Positions 27,966 through 38,401 of a DNA stretch of 64,000 nt are shown piece by piece. This DNA is from Pseudomonas sp. Leaf58 (GTDB taxonomy: Bacteria > Pseudomonadota > Gammaproteobacteria > Pseudomonadales > Pseudomonadaceae): positions 4,407,501-4,471,500 of the forward strand of contig NZ_CP032677.1 of the NCBI RefSeq assembly GCF_003627215.1, given 5' to 3'. The position numbers and the translations under genes are program-made. Every line of letters begins with the position of its first letter. The first letter of the stretch is position 1. The notes under the pieces are model-generated. The model ran no database searches. It worked only from the letters and a program-made list of their open reading frames with translations, and was not told where the DNA came from.

Positions 27966-28173
27966 GGCACGTTCGGAAGGAAAAGCCTTACAGGACCGAG
28001 ATTTAGCGCAGTAAGAGAATGTGGAAGGACTACCGAGGCAAGAAAAAGACGAGAAAAATCAAACCCACTCAAGCGAATGCAGTTCGAAGTTAAAGTGAAT
28101 TATTAAGAGTAAGATTTTTTTGGTATTACCAGGCAGCATCTGCTATCGAATCAAGCAGAGTGGGGGAAGATGG

Positions 28174-28543
28174 AGAGTCGATCTGTAAGCCGGGTTTTGT
28201 CGAGGACAGTCATTCCTCTACGACGGCCATCACTGGACGCCTCTAGCAACCTACCCGGTTCCGACGCGGGCCACGCCTAATGGAACCCTATTTGGTCTTG
28301 CTCCGAGTGGGGTTTACCTAGCCACGGACTGTTGCCAGCCGTGCGGTGCGCTCTTACCGCACCTTTTCACCCTTACCGGCACCGAAGTGCTTAGGCGGTT
28401 ATTTTCTGTGGCACTTTCCGTAGGCTCGCGCCTCCCAGGCGTTACCTGGCACTCTGCCCTATGGAGCCCGGACTTTCCTCCCCCTGCTGTTACACAACAA
28501 AAGCTGCGGAACAAAAACAGGCAGCGACTGTCCGATCGACTCT
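28174..28543 (-). ncRNA. rnpB: RNase P RNA, class A
   Basis: About 370 nt. The 5' end AGAGTCGATCGGACAGTCGC and the 3' end ACAGATCGACTCT pair to form the P1 helix, and CAAAACCCGGCTTACAGATC is the universal 3' segment. The internal AGGAAAGTCCGGGCTCCAT (CR I) and the purine-rich conserved blocks of the catalytic core are present on the minus strand. It forms the RNA subunit that trims tRNA 5' leaders with RnpA. Exact ends are uncertain by a few bases; TGG just beyond the 3' end would add CCA to the transcript. Confidence 0.95.
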
Positions 28544-28552
28544 CCGCCGCCA

Positions 28553-28581
28553 AGATTAACGGCACGCGCGCCCAAGAACAA
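28553..28581 (-). promoter_or_regulatory. Probable rnpB promoter
   Basis: On the minus strand TTGTTC, a 17-bp spacer and TAATCT, ending nine bases before the expected 5' end of RNase P RNA. The discriminator TGGCGGCGG is GC-rich, as in growth-rate-controlled stable RNA promoters. Inferred by eye. Confidence 0.6.
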
Positions 28582-28610
28582 GCAATACCGGAAATTATAT
28601 CAATTTGCCA

Positions 28611-29486
28611 CTATTCGGCTTTCTGCTTTTCCAGTGCAAGTTGATACAGCAGGTTCTTGCGTACACCGGTGATTTCTGCGGCAAGCGCCGCCGCCCGCTT
28701 GAGCGGCAACTCGGCCAGTAGCAGGTCGAGCACGCGCTGCGCCTCGGCACTGACCGCCTGCTCCCCCTCTGGCGCGCTCCAGCCACCGACCAGCACCACG
28801 CACTCACCGCGCTGCTGGTTGCTGTCGCCGGCAACGAATGCACGCAGTTCAGCCAAGGGCAGGCCCTTGAGGGTCTCGAAGGTCTTGGTCAGCTCGCGCG
28901 CCAACAGCGCTGGGCGCTCACCGCCGAACACCGCCTCCATGTCTTCAAGGCACTCCAGGATACGGTGCGGCGCCTCATAGAAGATCAACGTGCGCGGTTC
29001 TTCTTTTACCTGTTCCAGGCGCGCCTGGCGCCCCGCCGTCTTGGCTGGCAGAAAGCCTTCAAAGATGAAGCGGTCCGACGGCAGGCCTGCCGCCGACAAC
29101 GCGGCGATCAACGCGCAGGCACCCGGCACCGGCACCACGCTCACCCCCGCAGCCCGGGCCTGACGCACCAAGTGGTAGCCCGGGTCGGAAATCAGCGGCG
29201 TGCCCGCATCAGAGACCAGCGCCACACTCTCACCGGCCAGCAGCTTGGTGAGAAAGCGCCCACCTTCGTCGCGTTCGTTGTGCTCATGGCAAGCGGCCAG
29301 CGGCGTGTCGATGCCAAAGTGCTGCAGCAGGCGGATAGAATGCCGGGTATCTTCGGCGGCGATCAGGGCCACGTCCGCCAGCACCTTCAGCGCCCGGGCG
29401 CTCATGTCGTCAAGGTTACCGATGGGGGTCGCGACCACATACAGCGTCCCCACGGTGGATTTCGAAGCCCCTGCCACATCAGTCAC
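28611..29486 (-). CDS. rsmI: 16S rRNA (cytidine1402-2'-O)-methyltransferase
   Basis: About 291 aa. SAM-dependent tetrapyrrole-methylase fold: [13 protein letters not shown] near the N terminus, A-E-D-T-R motif, [12 protein letters not shown] and [13 protein letters not shown] 29486 (M-T-D-V-A-G) is chosen for CAGG at suitable spacing; GTG 29495, three codons earlier, is possible. It is divergent from lpoA. With RsmH it makes m4Cm1402 in 16S rRNA. Confidence 0.95.
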   Translation of the reverse strand: MTDVAGASKSTVGTLYVVATPIGNLDDMSARALKVLADVALIAAEDTRHSIRLLQHFGIDTPLAACHEHNERDEGGRFLTKLLAGESVALVSDAGTPLISDPGYHLVRQARAAGVSVVPVPGACALIAALSAAGLPSDRFIFEGFLPAKTAGRQARLEQVKEEPRTLIFYEAPHRILECLEDMEAVFGGERPALLARELTKTFETLKGLPLAELRAFVAGDSNQQRGECVVLVGGWSAPEGEQAVSAEAQRVLDLLLAELPLKRAAALAAEITGVRKNLLYQLALEKQKAE

Positions 29487-29672
29487 TGCGCACACCTGTC
29501 GTTCGGATCAAAGGCGCCATTGTAGCCCGAGCACCTGCAACAGGGCGCAAAGAACTTCGCCGGCGATCGACGGCAGGCCGCCTATAGTAAAGGTTCGACA
29601 CGGCGACATCGCGCCCCGGCCAGCGCTTGGGTACAATTGCCGGCCAACTTGATCGAGTAACAGGACCTTTAC

Positions 29673-31490
29673 ATGATCGCTTGCCTGCGGCTGTTCACAG
29701 CCCTCTGCCTCGCTGCCCTGCTGGCAGCCTGCGCCAGCTCGCCCTCATCCAGCCTGGGCGAACTGCCGCGCACCCCGGACGCCAGCATCGAGCAACTGCT
29801 CGAAAAGGCGGCTTCCAGCAAGTCCGCCGAAGACGCCGCCCTGCTGCGCCTGAGCGCGGCCGACCTGGCCTACAAGCAGAAGGACTTCCCACGCGCCGCA
29901 CGCATCCTTGAACAGGTGCCGCTGGACACCCTCAAGCCGGCCCAACAAGTGTTCGCCAGCACCCTCGCCGCCGAGCTGGCCATGAGCCGCAATCAGCCCA
30001 AGGCAGCCCTGGCTGCCCTGGCCCACCCCAGCCTGCAGCGCGTCGCCGAACTGCCGGAAGGGCAGCAAGTGCGCACTTACAGCGTGCACGCGGCCGCCCT
30101 CGAAGCCGACGGCCAAGCCCTCGCCGCTGCGCAGCAACGCGTACTGCTGGCGCCACTGCTCAGCGGCCAGGCCGCCAGCGCCAACAATGATGCCATTTGG
30201 GCCCTGGTCGCCTCGCTGCCAGCAGAGCAACTGCAGCAGCCAAGCAACGACCCAACCCTGGCCGGCTGGACCAGCCTGGCCTTCGCGGTGAAAAGCGCCG
30301 GCACCCTGGAGCAGCAACAGGCGGCGATCGAAGCCTGGGTCAAGCAGCACCCTGACCACCCAGCCGCCCAGCAACTGCCGCTGGCGCTGACCAAGCTTAA
30401 GGAACTGGCCAGCCAGCCACTGACCAAGATCGCCCTGCTGCTACCACAGGAAGGCCCACTGGCCGGTGTTGCCCGCGCCCTGCGTGACGGCTTCATGGCC
30501 GCGCACTTCCAGGCCCAGCAAGCTGGCCAGCCAGCACCAGCCGTGCAGGTATTCGACAGCTCGCGCATCGGCTCGCTGGACGACTTCTACCGCCAGGCCC
30601 AAGCGGCTGGCGTGCAACTGGTAATCGGCCCACTGGAAAAACCGTTGGTGAAGCAACTGGCTGCCAAACCGCAGCTGCCGATCACCACCCTGGCCCTGAA
30701 CTACGCCGACGCCGGCCAAAAAGCCCCAGCGCAACTGTTCCAGTTCGGCTTGGCTGCCGAAGACGAAGCCCGCGAAGTGTCGCGCCGCGCCCGTGCCGAT
30801 GGCATGGTCCGCGCCGTAGCCCTGGTGCCGAGTGGCGAATGGGGTGACCGTGTGCTCGCCGCCTTCCGCCAGGACTGGGAAGGCAATGGCGGCACCGTGC
30901 TTGCTGCCCAGCGCATTGCCCAGCCGGTCGCCTTGGCCCAGCAAATTGCCGACCTGTTCCAGCTGCGCCAGAGCGAAGGCCGCGCCAAGAGCCTGCAAAG
31001 CACGGTAGGCGGCAGCATCGCCGCACAACCGTCGCGCCGCCAGGACATCGACTTCATCTTCCTGGCCTCGACCCCGCAACAGGCCCAGCAGATCAAGCCC
31101 ACCCTGAACTTCCAGTACGCCGGTGACGTACCGGTCTACGCCACCTCGAACCTGTACAGCGCCAGCGGCGACGTCAACCAGTACAACGACATGAACGGCA
31201 TCCGCTTCTGCGAAACGCCGTGGTTGCTCGACACCAGCAACAGCCTGCGTCAGCAGGTCGTGCAGCAGTGGCCGCAAGCTGCTGGCAGCCTGGGCCGCCT
31301 GTATGCCATGGGCGTCGACGCCTACAGCCTGGCACCGCGCCTGGGCCAACTGAAAGCGCTGCCGGACAACCGCGTCCAGGGCCTTTCGGGCAGCCTGAGC
31401 ATGAACGCCAACCAACGTGTCGAGCGCCAGCTGCCATGGGCCGAGTTCGCCGGCGGGCAAGTCAAGCGCCTGCCTGACACCGCTCGCTAA
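29673..31490 (+). CDS. lpoA: Penicillin-binding protein activator LpoA
   Basis: 605 aa outer-membrane lipoprotein that stimulates PBP1a from the periplasm in E. coli. Signal peptide with lipobox L-L-A-A-C20; N-terminal TPR-like helical domain about 25-245, rich in Ala/Gln; C-terminal domain about 255-605 with the periplasmic-binding-protein fold starting at K-I-A-L-L-L-P. Neighbours rsmI-lpoA-yraN-diaA-dolP match E. coli order. The TAA overlaps the yraN ATG (TAATG). Confidence 0.92.
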   Translation: MIACLRLFTALCLAALLAACASSPSSSLGELPRTPDASIEQLLEKAASSKSAEDAALLRLSAADLAYKQKDFPRAARILEQVPLDTLKPAQQVFASTLAAELAMSRNQPKAALAALAHPSLQRVAELPEGQQVRTYSVHAAALEADGQALAAAQQRVLLAPLLSGQAASANNDAIWALVASLPAEQLQQPSNDPTLAGWTSLAFAVKSAGTLEQQQAAIEAWVKQHPDHPAAQQLPLALTKLKELASQPLTKIALLLPQEGPLAGVARALRDGFMAAHFQAQQAGQPAPAVQVFDSSRIGSLDDFYRQAQAAGVQLVIGPLEKPLVKQLAAKPQLPITTLALNYADAGQKAPAQLFQFGLAAEDEAREVSRRARADGMVRAVALVPSGEWGDRVLAAFRQDWEGNGGTVLAAQRIAQPVALAQQIADLFQLRQSEGRAKSLQSTVGGSIAAQPSRRQDIDFIFLASTPQQAQQIKPTLNFQYAGDVPVYATSNLYSASGDVNQYNDMNGIRFCETPWLLDTSNSLRQQVVQQWPQAAGSLGRLYAMGVDAYSLAPRLGQLKALPDNRVQGLSGSLSMNANQRVERQLPWAEFAGGQVKRLPDTAR

Positions 31491-31861
31491 TGGCTGCTGC
31501 GTCGCCTACCAGCGCCGGGCAAGCGGCAGAAACCCAGGCCCTTGAATACCTTCAAGGGCAGGGCCTGCAACTGCTTGCACGCAACTGGCGATGCAAAGGC
31601 GGTGAGCTTGATCTGGTCATGCTCGACGCCGATACAGTAGTATTTGTCGAAGTCCGTTATCGGTTGCACGCGACCTTCGGCGGCGCCCTCGGCAGTATCG
31701 ACGGGCGCAAGCAGAAACGGCTGGTGCTTGCCGCCAGCCTGTTCCTGCAGAAGGAGCCCCGCTGGGGCAACCATCCCTGCCGCTTCGACGTAGTCGCCCT
31801 GCAGGGCAGCCACCATGCAGGCAAACCGCTTCAGTGGCTGAAAAACGCCTTCGAATGCTGA
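31490..31861 (+). CDS. yraN: YraN family (UPF0102) nuclease-like protein
   Basis: 123 aa. PD-(D/E)xK-like fold: A-R-N-W-R-C-K-G-G-E-L-D-L-V and V-F-V-E-V-R-Y-R, where the usual final catalytic Lys is Arg, as in other pseudomonads I recall. Function is not firmly known; a Holliday-junction-resolvase relationship is often suggested. Start shares one base with the lpoA stop. Confidence 0.9.
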   Translation: MAAASPTSAGQAAETQALEYLQGQGLQLLARNWRCKGGELDLVMLDADTVVFVEVRYRLHATFGGALGSIDGRKQKRLVLAASLFLQKEPRWGNHPCRFDVVALQGSHHAGKPLQWLKNAFEC

Positions 31862-31938
31862 ACCCACTCCGATTTTTTTGCTCTATGTTTCGCGGGCTGG
31901 TCTTTGTTGCGCGTAGCAAAGGCCACCGCCCCACTTAA

Positions 31939-33116
<1,178 letters not shown>

Positions 33117-33120
33117 TTGA

Positions 33121-33237
33121 TTGTTGCCTGCCCCGGCCCTTTCGCGGGCGAGCCCGCTCGTACAGGGATATCAAAGGGCCTGAGCCGCCGGCGTAGGAGC
33201 GGGTTTACCCGCGAAAGGGCCGTAGCAGGCACAACAA
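33121..33237. repeat. Paired REP element (inverted)
   Basis: TTGTTGCCTG...GGCCCTTTCGCGGGC is mirrored by GTTTACCCGCGAAAGGGCC...CAGGCACAACAA. Lies just after dolP and before its terminator. Confidence 0.85.
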
Positions 33238-33250
33238 CCCCAAGCAAAAC

Positions 33251-33281
33251 AAAAAGGCGATCCATCTGGATCGCCTTTTTT
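33251..33281. terminator. Bidirectional terminator between dolP and sspB
   Basis: Stem AAAAAGGCGATCC / GGATCGCCTTTTT with a four-base loop (ATCT). T tracts occur on both strands, so it ends dolP (plus) and sspB (minus) transcripts. The stem abuts the sspB stop at 33283. Confidence 0.92.
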
Positions 33282-33282
33282 G

Positions 33283-33708
33283 TTACTTGACCACTTTCAG
33301 GCTTGGCCGGCCAGTTGGACGTGGCGGCTGACCACCTCCCTCAGGCGGGCCATCGTCATCCGGCTGCACATCATCGTCTTGCTGGTCCTCGTCATCCGGC
33401 GATTCCAGCTCGAAGACCATGCCCTGGCCATTTTCGCGGGCGTAGATGCCCAGAATCGCGCCAACCGGCACGAACAGCGAGTGGGCCACGCCACTGAAGC
33501 GGCCTTCGAAGCTGACCGCATCGTTGTCCATGTGCAGGCTGCGCACGGCACTTGGCGAGATATTCAAGACAATCTGGCCATCACTGGCGAAACCATCCGG
33601 CACCTGGACCTTCGGGAATTCAGCATTGACCAGCATGTGGGGCGTGCAATCGTTGTCGACGATCCACTCATACAGTGCTCGAACCAGATAGGGGCGACTG
33701 GAGTTCAT
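33283..33708 (-). CDS. sspB: ClpXP adaptor SspB
   Basis: 141 aa. Delivers ssrA-tagged proteins to ClpXP. Folded domain about 1-110 starting M-N-S-S-R-P-Y-L-V-R-A-L-Y-E-W; then a disordered Asp/Glu/Pro/Gly tail ending in R-P-S-L-K-V-V-K, the ClpX-binding module. ATG 33708 has AAGGAG at good spacing; the longer frame enters sspA. sspA lies 10 bp upstream. Confidence 0.95.
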   Translation of the reverse strand: MNSSRPYLVRALYEWIVDNDCTPHMLVNAEFPKVQVPDGFASDGQIVLNISPSAVRSLHMDNDAVSFEGRFSGVAHSLFVPVGAILGIYARENGQGMVFELESPDDEDQQDDDVQPDDDGPPEGGGQPPRPTGRPSLKVVK

Positions 33709-33718
33709 CAACAGCTCC

Positions 33719-34342
<624 letters not shown>

Positions 34343-34385
34343 TTAGCGCCTCCTCGCACGGGATGCTTGTGAAACTGTAAATGAA

Positions 34386-34437
34386 AACGCGCCCGGGGCC
34401 CCCCTAGCAATTTTGCTAGGGGGGCCCCGGGCGCGTT
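34386..34437 (-). terminator. Perfect 25-bp GC-rich inverted repeat between petC and sspA
   Basis: Arms at 34386-34410 and 34413-34437 are exact complements with only two bases between them (AACGCGCCCGGGGCCCCCC then TAGCAA, and its mirror). On the minus strand it is followed by TTTTCATTTAC, so it probably ends or attenuates petABC transcription ahead of sspA. Stem length and perfection are far beyond a normal terminator. Confidence 0.75.
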
Positions 34438-34461
34438 CAACAACCAGAAACTACTGCGTGA

Positions 34462-35241
34462 TCAGTGCACGTCCTTCCAGTATTCACGCTTGAGCAAATA
34501 GGCGAATACGAAGAAGAAAGCCAGATACAGCAATACATAGGTACCGATGCGCTGGCTTTCCAGTTTGACCGGGTTGGCCGAATAGGCCAGGAAGGTCACC
34601 AGGTTCTTGACCTTCTCGTCGAACTGCTCGGTCGTCAGGGTACCGGAATTCGGCGTAATGGTCAGCTGGTCGCAGGCCTCATGGGTCAGCGGGCTGCCAG
34701 TCAATGGGTCGAATTGCTTCTTGCCATCAGTCACCGTCTGCACCTGCTTGCAGCCAACGTACTGATTGCCCTGCAGGCCAACCAGTACGTTGGGCATGCC
34801 GACGTTCGGGAACACCTTGTTGTTCACCCCATAAGGCCGCGACGGGTCCTCATAGAAGCTGCGCAGATAGGTGTAAAGCCAGTCCGTGCCACGCACCCGA
34901 GCCACTAGGGTCAGGTCAGGCGGCGCAGCGCCGAACCAGGTCTTGGCGTCACTGGGTTTCATGCCGATCTGCATGTGGTCACCGATCTTGGCACCGGTGA
35001 ACACCAGCTTCTCAAGCATCAGCTCATGGGGGATGCCCAGGTCATCGGCCACCCGCTCGTAGCGCTGGAACTTGGCACTGTGGCAACCCATGCAATAGTT
35101 GGCAAAGGTACGCGCACCGTCCTGCATGGCGGCCTTGTCGGCCAGGTCGATGTCGACCTTGTCCAGCTCCAAGCCGTGTTCGGCCGCCAAGGCAAAGGCA
35201 GGCATCACTGCCAGCAACAATACTGCAATCAACTTTTTCAT
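34462..35241 (-). CDS. petC: Cytochrome c1 of the bc1 complex
   Basis: 259 aa. Signal peptide (K-K-L-I-A-V-L-L-L-A-V-M-P-A-F-A-L-A-A), heme c site C-M-G-C-H, and one C-terminal membrane anchor (about 230-250) followed by K-R-E-Y-W-K-D-V-H. ATG 35241 is chosen; its A is the last base of the petB TGA. Transfers electrons from the Rieske centre to soluble cytochromes. Confidence 0.96.
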   Translation of the reverse strand: MKKLIAVLLLAVMPAFALAAEHGLELDKVDIDLADKAAMQDGARTFANYCMGCHSAKFQRYERVADDLGIPHELMLEKLVFTGAKIGDHMQIGMKPSDAKTWFGAAPPDLTLVARVRGTDWLYTYLRSFYEDPSRPYGVNNKVFPNVGMPNVLVGLQGNQYVGCKQVQTVTDGKKQFDPLTGSPLTHEACDQLTITPNSGTLTTEQFDEKVKNLVTFLAYSANPVKLESQRIGTYVLLYLAFFFVFAYLLKREYWKDVH

Positions 35242-36455
35242 CAGCCAGTCACCCTTTCCGGAACCGGTTTGGTCTTCTCGAGCCTTGTGTAGAACGGCAT
35301 CAGCAGGAAGTAGGCGAAGTACAACACCGTGCACACCTGCGACAGCAAGGTACGCCCAGGTGTCGGCGCCAGTACACCCAACACGCCGAGGATGACGAAG
35401 GCCACGCAGAACACCAGCAGGAAGACCTTGCTGATCCAGCCCTTGTAACGCATGGAGCGCACTGGGCTGCGGTCAAGCCATGGCAGTACGAATAGCACGG
35501 CAATGGCCGCGCCCATGGCGATGACACCCATCAGTTTGTCAGGCACCGCACGCAGAATCGCGTAAAACGGCGTGAAGTACCACACCGGCGCAATGTGCTC
35601 GGGTGTCTTGAACGCGTTAGCCTGCTCGAAGTTCGGTTTTTCCAGGAAGTAACCGCCCATTTCCGGGAAGAAGAACACCACCGCGCAGAACACGAAGAGG
35701 AATACCACTACGCCGACAATATCCTTGACGGTGTAGTACGGATGGAACGGAATACCGTCCAACGGAATGCCGTTTTCATCCTTTTTCTTCTTGATGTCCA
35801 CGCCATCAGGGTTGTTCGAACCCACTTCGTGCAGGGCAAGGATGTGCAGCACCACCAGGCCAAGAATTACGATTGGCAGGGCTACAACGTGCAGCGCGAA
35901 GAAGCGGTTGAGGGTGATGCCGGAGATCAGGTAGTCACCACGGATCCACTGGGTGAGGTCATCCCCAATCACCGGGATGGCCCCGAACAGCGAGATGATC
36001 ACCTGGGCACCCCAGTACGACATCTGGCCCCATGGCAGCAGGTAGCCCATGAAGGCTTCGGCCATCAGCGCCAGGTAGATCAGCATGCCGAACAGCCACA
36101 CCAGCTCGCGCGGCTTCTGGTACGAGCCATAGAGCAGGCCGCGGAACATGTGCAGGTAGACCACGATGAAGAACGCCGATGCACCAGTGGCATGCAGGTA
36201 GCGTAGGATCCAGCCGTATTCCACATCACGCATGATGTACTCGACCGAGGCAAACGCTTCCTCCGCCGAGGGCGTGAAACTCATGGTCAACCACACGCCG
36301 GTGACGATCTGGTTGACCAGCACCAGTAGCGCCAGGGAGCCGAAGAAGTACAGGAAGTTGAAGTTCTTAGGCGCGTAATACTTGCTTAAGTGGTCTTCCC
36401 ACATCTTGGTGGCGGGGAAGCGAGCATCAATCCAGTCCATGAACTTGCTCATCAT
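35241..36455 (-). CDS. petB: Cytochrome b of the bc1 complex
   Basis: 404 aa, full-length cytochrome b with about eight membrane helices. Heme ligands lie in R-Y-L-H-A-T-G-A-S and in F-A-L-H-V-V-A-L-P / L-H-I-L-A-L-H; the quinol-site P-E-W motif appears as A-P-V-W-Y-F in this family. ATG-ATG start at 36455/36452 behind AGGAG overlaps the petA stop. Confidence 0.96.
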   Translation of the reverse strand: MMSKFMDWIDARFPATKMWEDHLSKYYAPKNFNFLYFFGSLALLVLVNQIVTGVWLTMSFTPSAEEAFASVEYIMRDVEYGWILRYLHATGASAFFIVVYLHMFRGLLYGSYQKPRELVWLFGMLIYLALMAEAFMGYLLPWGQMSYWGAQVIISLFGAIPVIGDDLTQWIRGDYLISGITLNRFFALHVVALPIVILGLVVLHILALHEVGSNNPDGVDIKKKKDENGIPLDGIPFHPYYTVKDIVGVVVFLFVFCAVVFFFPEMGGYFLEKPNFEQANAFKTPEHIAPVWYFTPFYAILRAVPDKLMGVIAMGAAIAVLFVLPWLDRSPVRSMRYKGWISKVFLLVFCVAFVILGVLGVLAPTPGRTLLSQVCTVLYFAYFLLMPFYTRLEKTKPVPERVTG

Positions 36456-37045
36456 GCGTTCTCCTGGTCAACGCCGATGACGACGATCTCGTCCGACTCG
36501 TAAGAGTGCGGTGGCACGGGCAAATTGAGAGGTGCCGGCTGCGACTTGTAGACACGGCCAGCCAGGTCGTAGTGGGAGCCGTGGCACGGGCAGAAATAGC
36601 CACCGACCCATTTCGGGCCGAGGTCAGCGGGCGCGACTTCCGGGCGGAAGGTGGGCGAGCAACCCAGATGCGTGCACAAGCCGACAAGGATGAGCACCTC
36701 CGGCTTGATTGACCGAACCTGCGGGTCGACGTAAGTCGGCTGCACCGAGGCTTTGGATTCGGGGTCAGCCAAATCACCGACGACCTTTTTCAGGTTGCCA
36801 AGAATCTCGTCCGTTCGGCGCACGATAAACACAGGCTGGCCACGCCACTCGGCTACCATCTGCTGCCCGGCCTCGACCTTGGCGATATTGACCTTCACCG
36901 GTGCACCTGCGGCTTTCGCCTTGGCACTGGGAAACCATGACCCCACGAACGGTACCGCAGCCCCCACTGCCCCCGCTGCCCCGACCACGGATGTCGCGGC
37001 TACGAGGAAGCGGCGCCGGCCTGCGTTGACGCCGTCATTGCTCAT
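36452..37045 (-). CDS. petA: Rieske iron-sulfur subunit of the bc1 complex
   Basis: 197 aa. Twin-arginine motif G-R-R-R-F-L-V-A and one N-terminal membrane helix. The 2Fe-2S ligands are C124-T-H126-L-G-C129 and C152-P-C154-H155-G-S-H-Y-D. First gene of petABC; the operon reduces cytochrome c with ubiquinol. Its promoter should lie in 37046-37200, but I cannot fix it with confidence. Confidence 0.97.
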   Translation of the reverse strand: MSNDGVNAGRRRFLVAATSVVGAAGAVGAAVPFVGSWFPSAKAKAAGAPVKVNIAKVEAGQQMVAEWRGQPVFIVRRTDEILGNLKKVVGDLADPESKASVQPTYVDPQVRSIKPEVLILVGLCTHLGCSPTFRPEVAPADLGPKWVGGYFCPCHGSHYDLAGRVYKSQPAPLNLPVPPHSYESDEIVVIGVDQENA

Positions 37046-37255
37046 TCAGTCCTCTCCCATCAGCTTGCTTGACCAGTTGGACCTGGCCTGTACTTAGGTA
37101 ATGTCTGTGGCACTAAAAATTGGCCGCCATGGTAAGAAACAAATCCACACACTGACAAGGTGAATACCCCACAACGGGCTACAACCCTCGCTTTGCTTGA
37201 TCTGCGTCTATGCGGCAAGTCGTCACCGACATGCTGACAGGTTAGTTCAAGACAT

Positions 37256-37290
37256 AAAAAAAGCCCGGTTCCAAAGAACCGGGCTTTTTT
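37256..37290 (-). terminator. Terminator of rplM-rpsI
   Basis: Stem AGCCCGGTTC / GAACCGGGCT with loop CAAA, flanked by A7 and T6 on the plus strand, so T tracts exist in both directions. It lies 17 bp after the rpsI stop. Confidence 0.92.
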
Positions 37291-37307
37291 CGACTGCCGA
37301 AGCGGTA

Positions 37308-37700
37308 TTAACGCTTGGAGTACTGAGGACGCTTACGCGCTTTACGCAGACCCACTTTCTTACGCTCAACTTCACGAGCGTCGCGGGTGACGTAGCCAGC
37401 ACGACGCAGAGCGCCACGCAGGGTTTCGTCGTATTCCATCAGAGCGCGGGTGATACCGTGACGGATCGCACCGGCTTGACCGCTGACACCACCACCGGAA
37501 ACGGTGACGTAGATGTCGAACTTCTCAACGGTCTCGGTCAGCTCCAGCGGCTGACGAACAACCATGCGAGCGGTTTCGCGACCGAAGAACACGTCCAGAG
37601 AACGGTTGTTGATGGAGATGTTACCAGTACCCGGACGCAGGAATACGCGAGCGGTTGCGGTCTTGCGACGGCCAGTGCCGTAATTTTGAGTCGCCGACAT
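37308..37700 (-). CDS. rpsI: 30S ribosomal protein S9
   Basis: 130 aa. Begins [12 protein letters not shown] and ends in the basic [17 protein letters not shown] tail that reaches the P-site tRNA. 14 bp downstream of rplM, the usual pair. Confidence 0.99.
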   Translation of the reverse strand: MSATQNYGTGRRKTATARVFLRPGTGNISINNRSLDVFFGRETARMVVRQPLELTETVEKFDIYVTVSGGGVSGQAGAIRHGITRALMEYDETLRGALRRAGYVTRDAREVERKKVGLRKARKRPQYSKR

Positions 37701-37714
37701 AATGAACTATCCCG

Positions 37715-38143
37715 TTAGATCTTCAGTTCTTGAGGCTGCTGAGCAGTGTGTGGGTGAGCAGCACCCGCGTACACTTTCAGCTTGCGGTACATGTCGCGAC
37801 CCAGCGGGTTCTTCGGCAGCATGCCTTTGACCGCGGTTTCGATAACACGCTCAGGGGCCTTGGCGATCAACTTCTCGAAGTTGATTTCCTTGATACCGCC
37901 CGGGAAGCCGGAGTGGGAGTAGTACATCTTGTCGGAAGACTTGGCACCAGTCACACGAACCTGCTCGGCGTTGATAACGACGATGTAGTCGCCGGTGTCA
38001 ACGTGAGGGGTGTATTCTGGTTTGTGTTTGCCACGCAGACGGCTAGCGATTTCGGTAGCCAGACGACCCAGGGTCTGGCCAGCGGCGTCGACTACGAACC
38101 ACTCGCGCTTTACTGTTTCCGGTTTAGCAGTAAAAGTTTTCAT
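37715..38143 (-). CDS. rplM: 50S ribosomal protein L13
   Basis: 142 aa, normal length. Core motifs [15 protein letters not shown] and [10 protein letters not shown] are clear. First gene of the rplM-rpsI operon, behind a good sigma70 promoter. Confidence 0.99.
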   Translation of the reverse strand: MKTFTAKPETVKREWFVVDAAGQTLGRLATEIASRLRGKHKPEYTPHVDTGDYIVVINAEQVRVTGAKSSDKMYYSHSGFPGGIKEINFEKLIAKAPERVIETAVKGMLPKNPLGRDMYRKLKVYAGAAHPHTAQQPQELKI

Positions 38144-38186
38144 TCTCTAAAGCCTCAGAGGCCGCCCAGCGAAAAATAGACGGCGA

Positions 38187-38215
38187 ATCTTACTGGATAG
38201 TGCACAGCTTGCCAA
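38187..38215 (-). promoter_or_regulatory. Sigma70 promoter of rplM-rpsI
   Basis: On the minus strand TTGGCA (38215-38210), a 17-bp spacer and TAAGAT (38192-38187), about 44 bases ahead of the rplM ATG. Read by eye. Confidence 0.75.
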
Positions 38216-38401
38216 GGGCAAGCGCGCAGCCGAACACAGACGCTTTTGGGGGCTCGGGTCGGGCACGCCAATGTTCGACGGGGTTCTTCCTGCGTGATGG
38301 TGCATCACTTCCGCCACGCGGAGAGGGGCTGAATTATCCAGATTGCGCGAAAAATTTCAACCTGCTTTGATGGGCTTCTATTGCCAAGGAGTGACAAACC
38401 G

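Larger units (their letters stand above)
27861..28173. other. Gap between rnpB and mraZ
   Basis: About 313 bases. The left part holds the mraZ promoter and operator. The rest (about 27970-28170) is AT-rich and has no coding potential that I can support. The end of rnpB transcription should lie here; only weak hairpins are visible, such as one around 28130-28165 near the T-rich stretch (minus strand), so no terminator is assigned. Confidence 0.6.

Noticed and set aside
31490..31861. yraN as a pseudogene because the catalytic Lys is Arg
   Set aside because: The frame is intact, coupled to lpoA, and the Arg variant is, as far as I recall, normal in pseudomonads.
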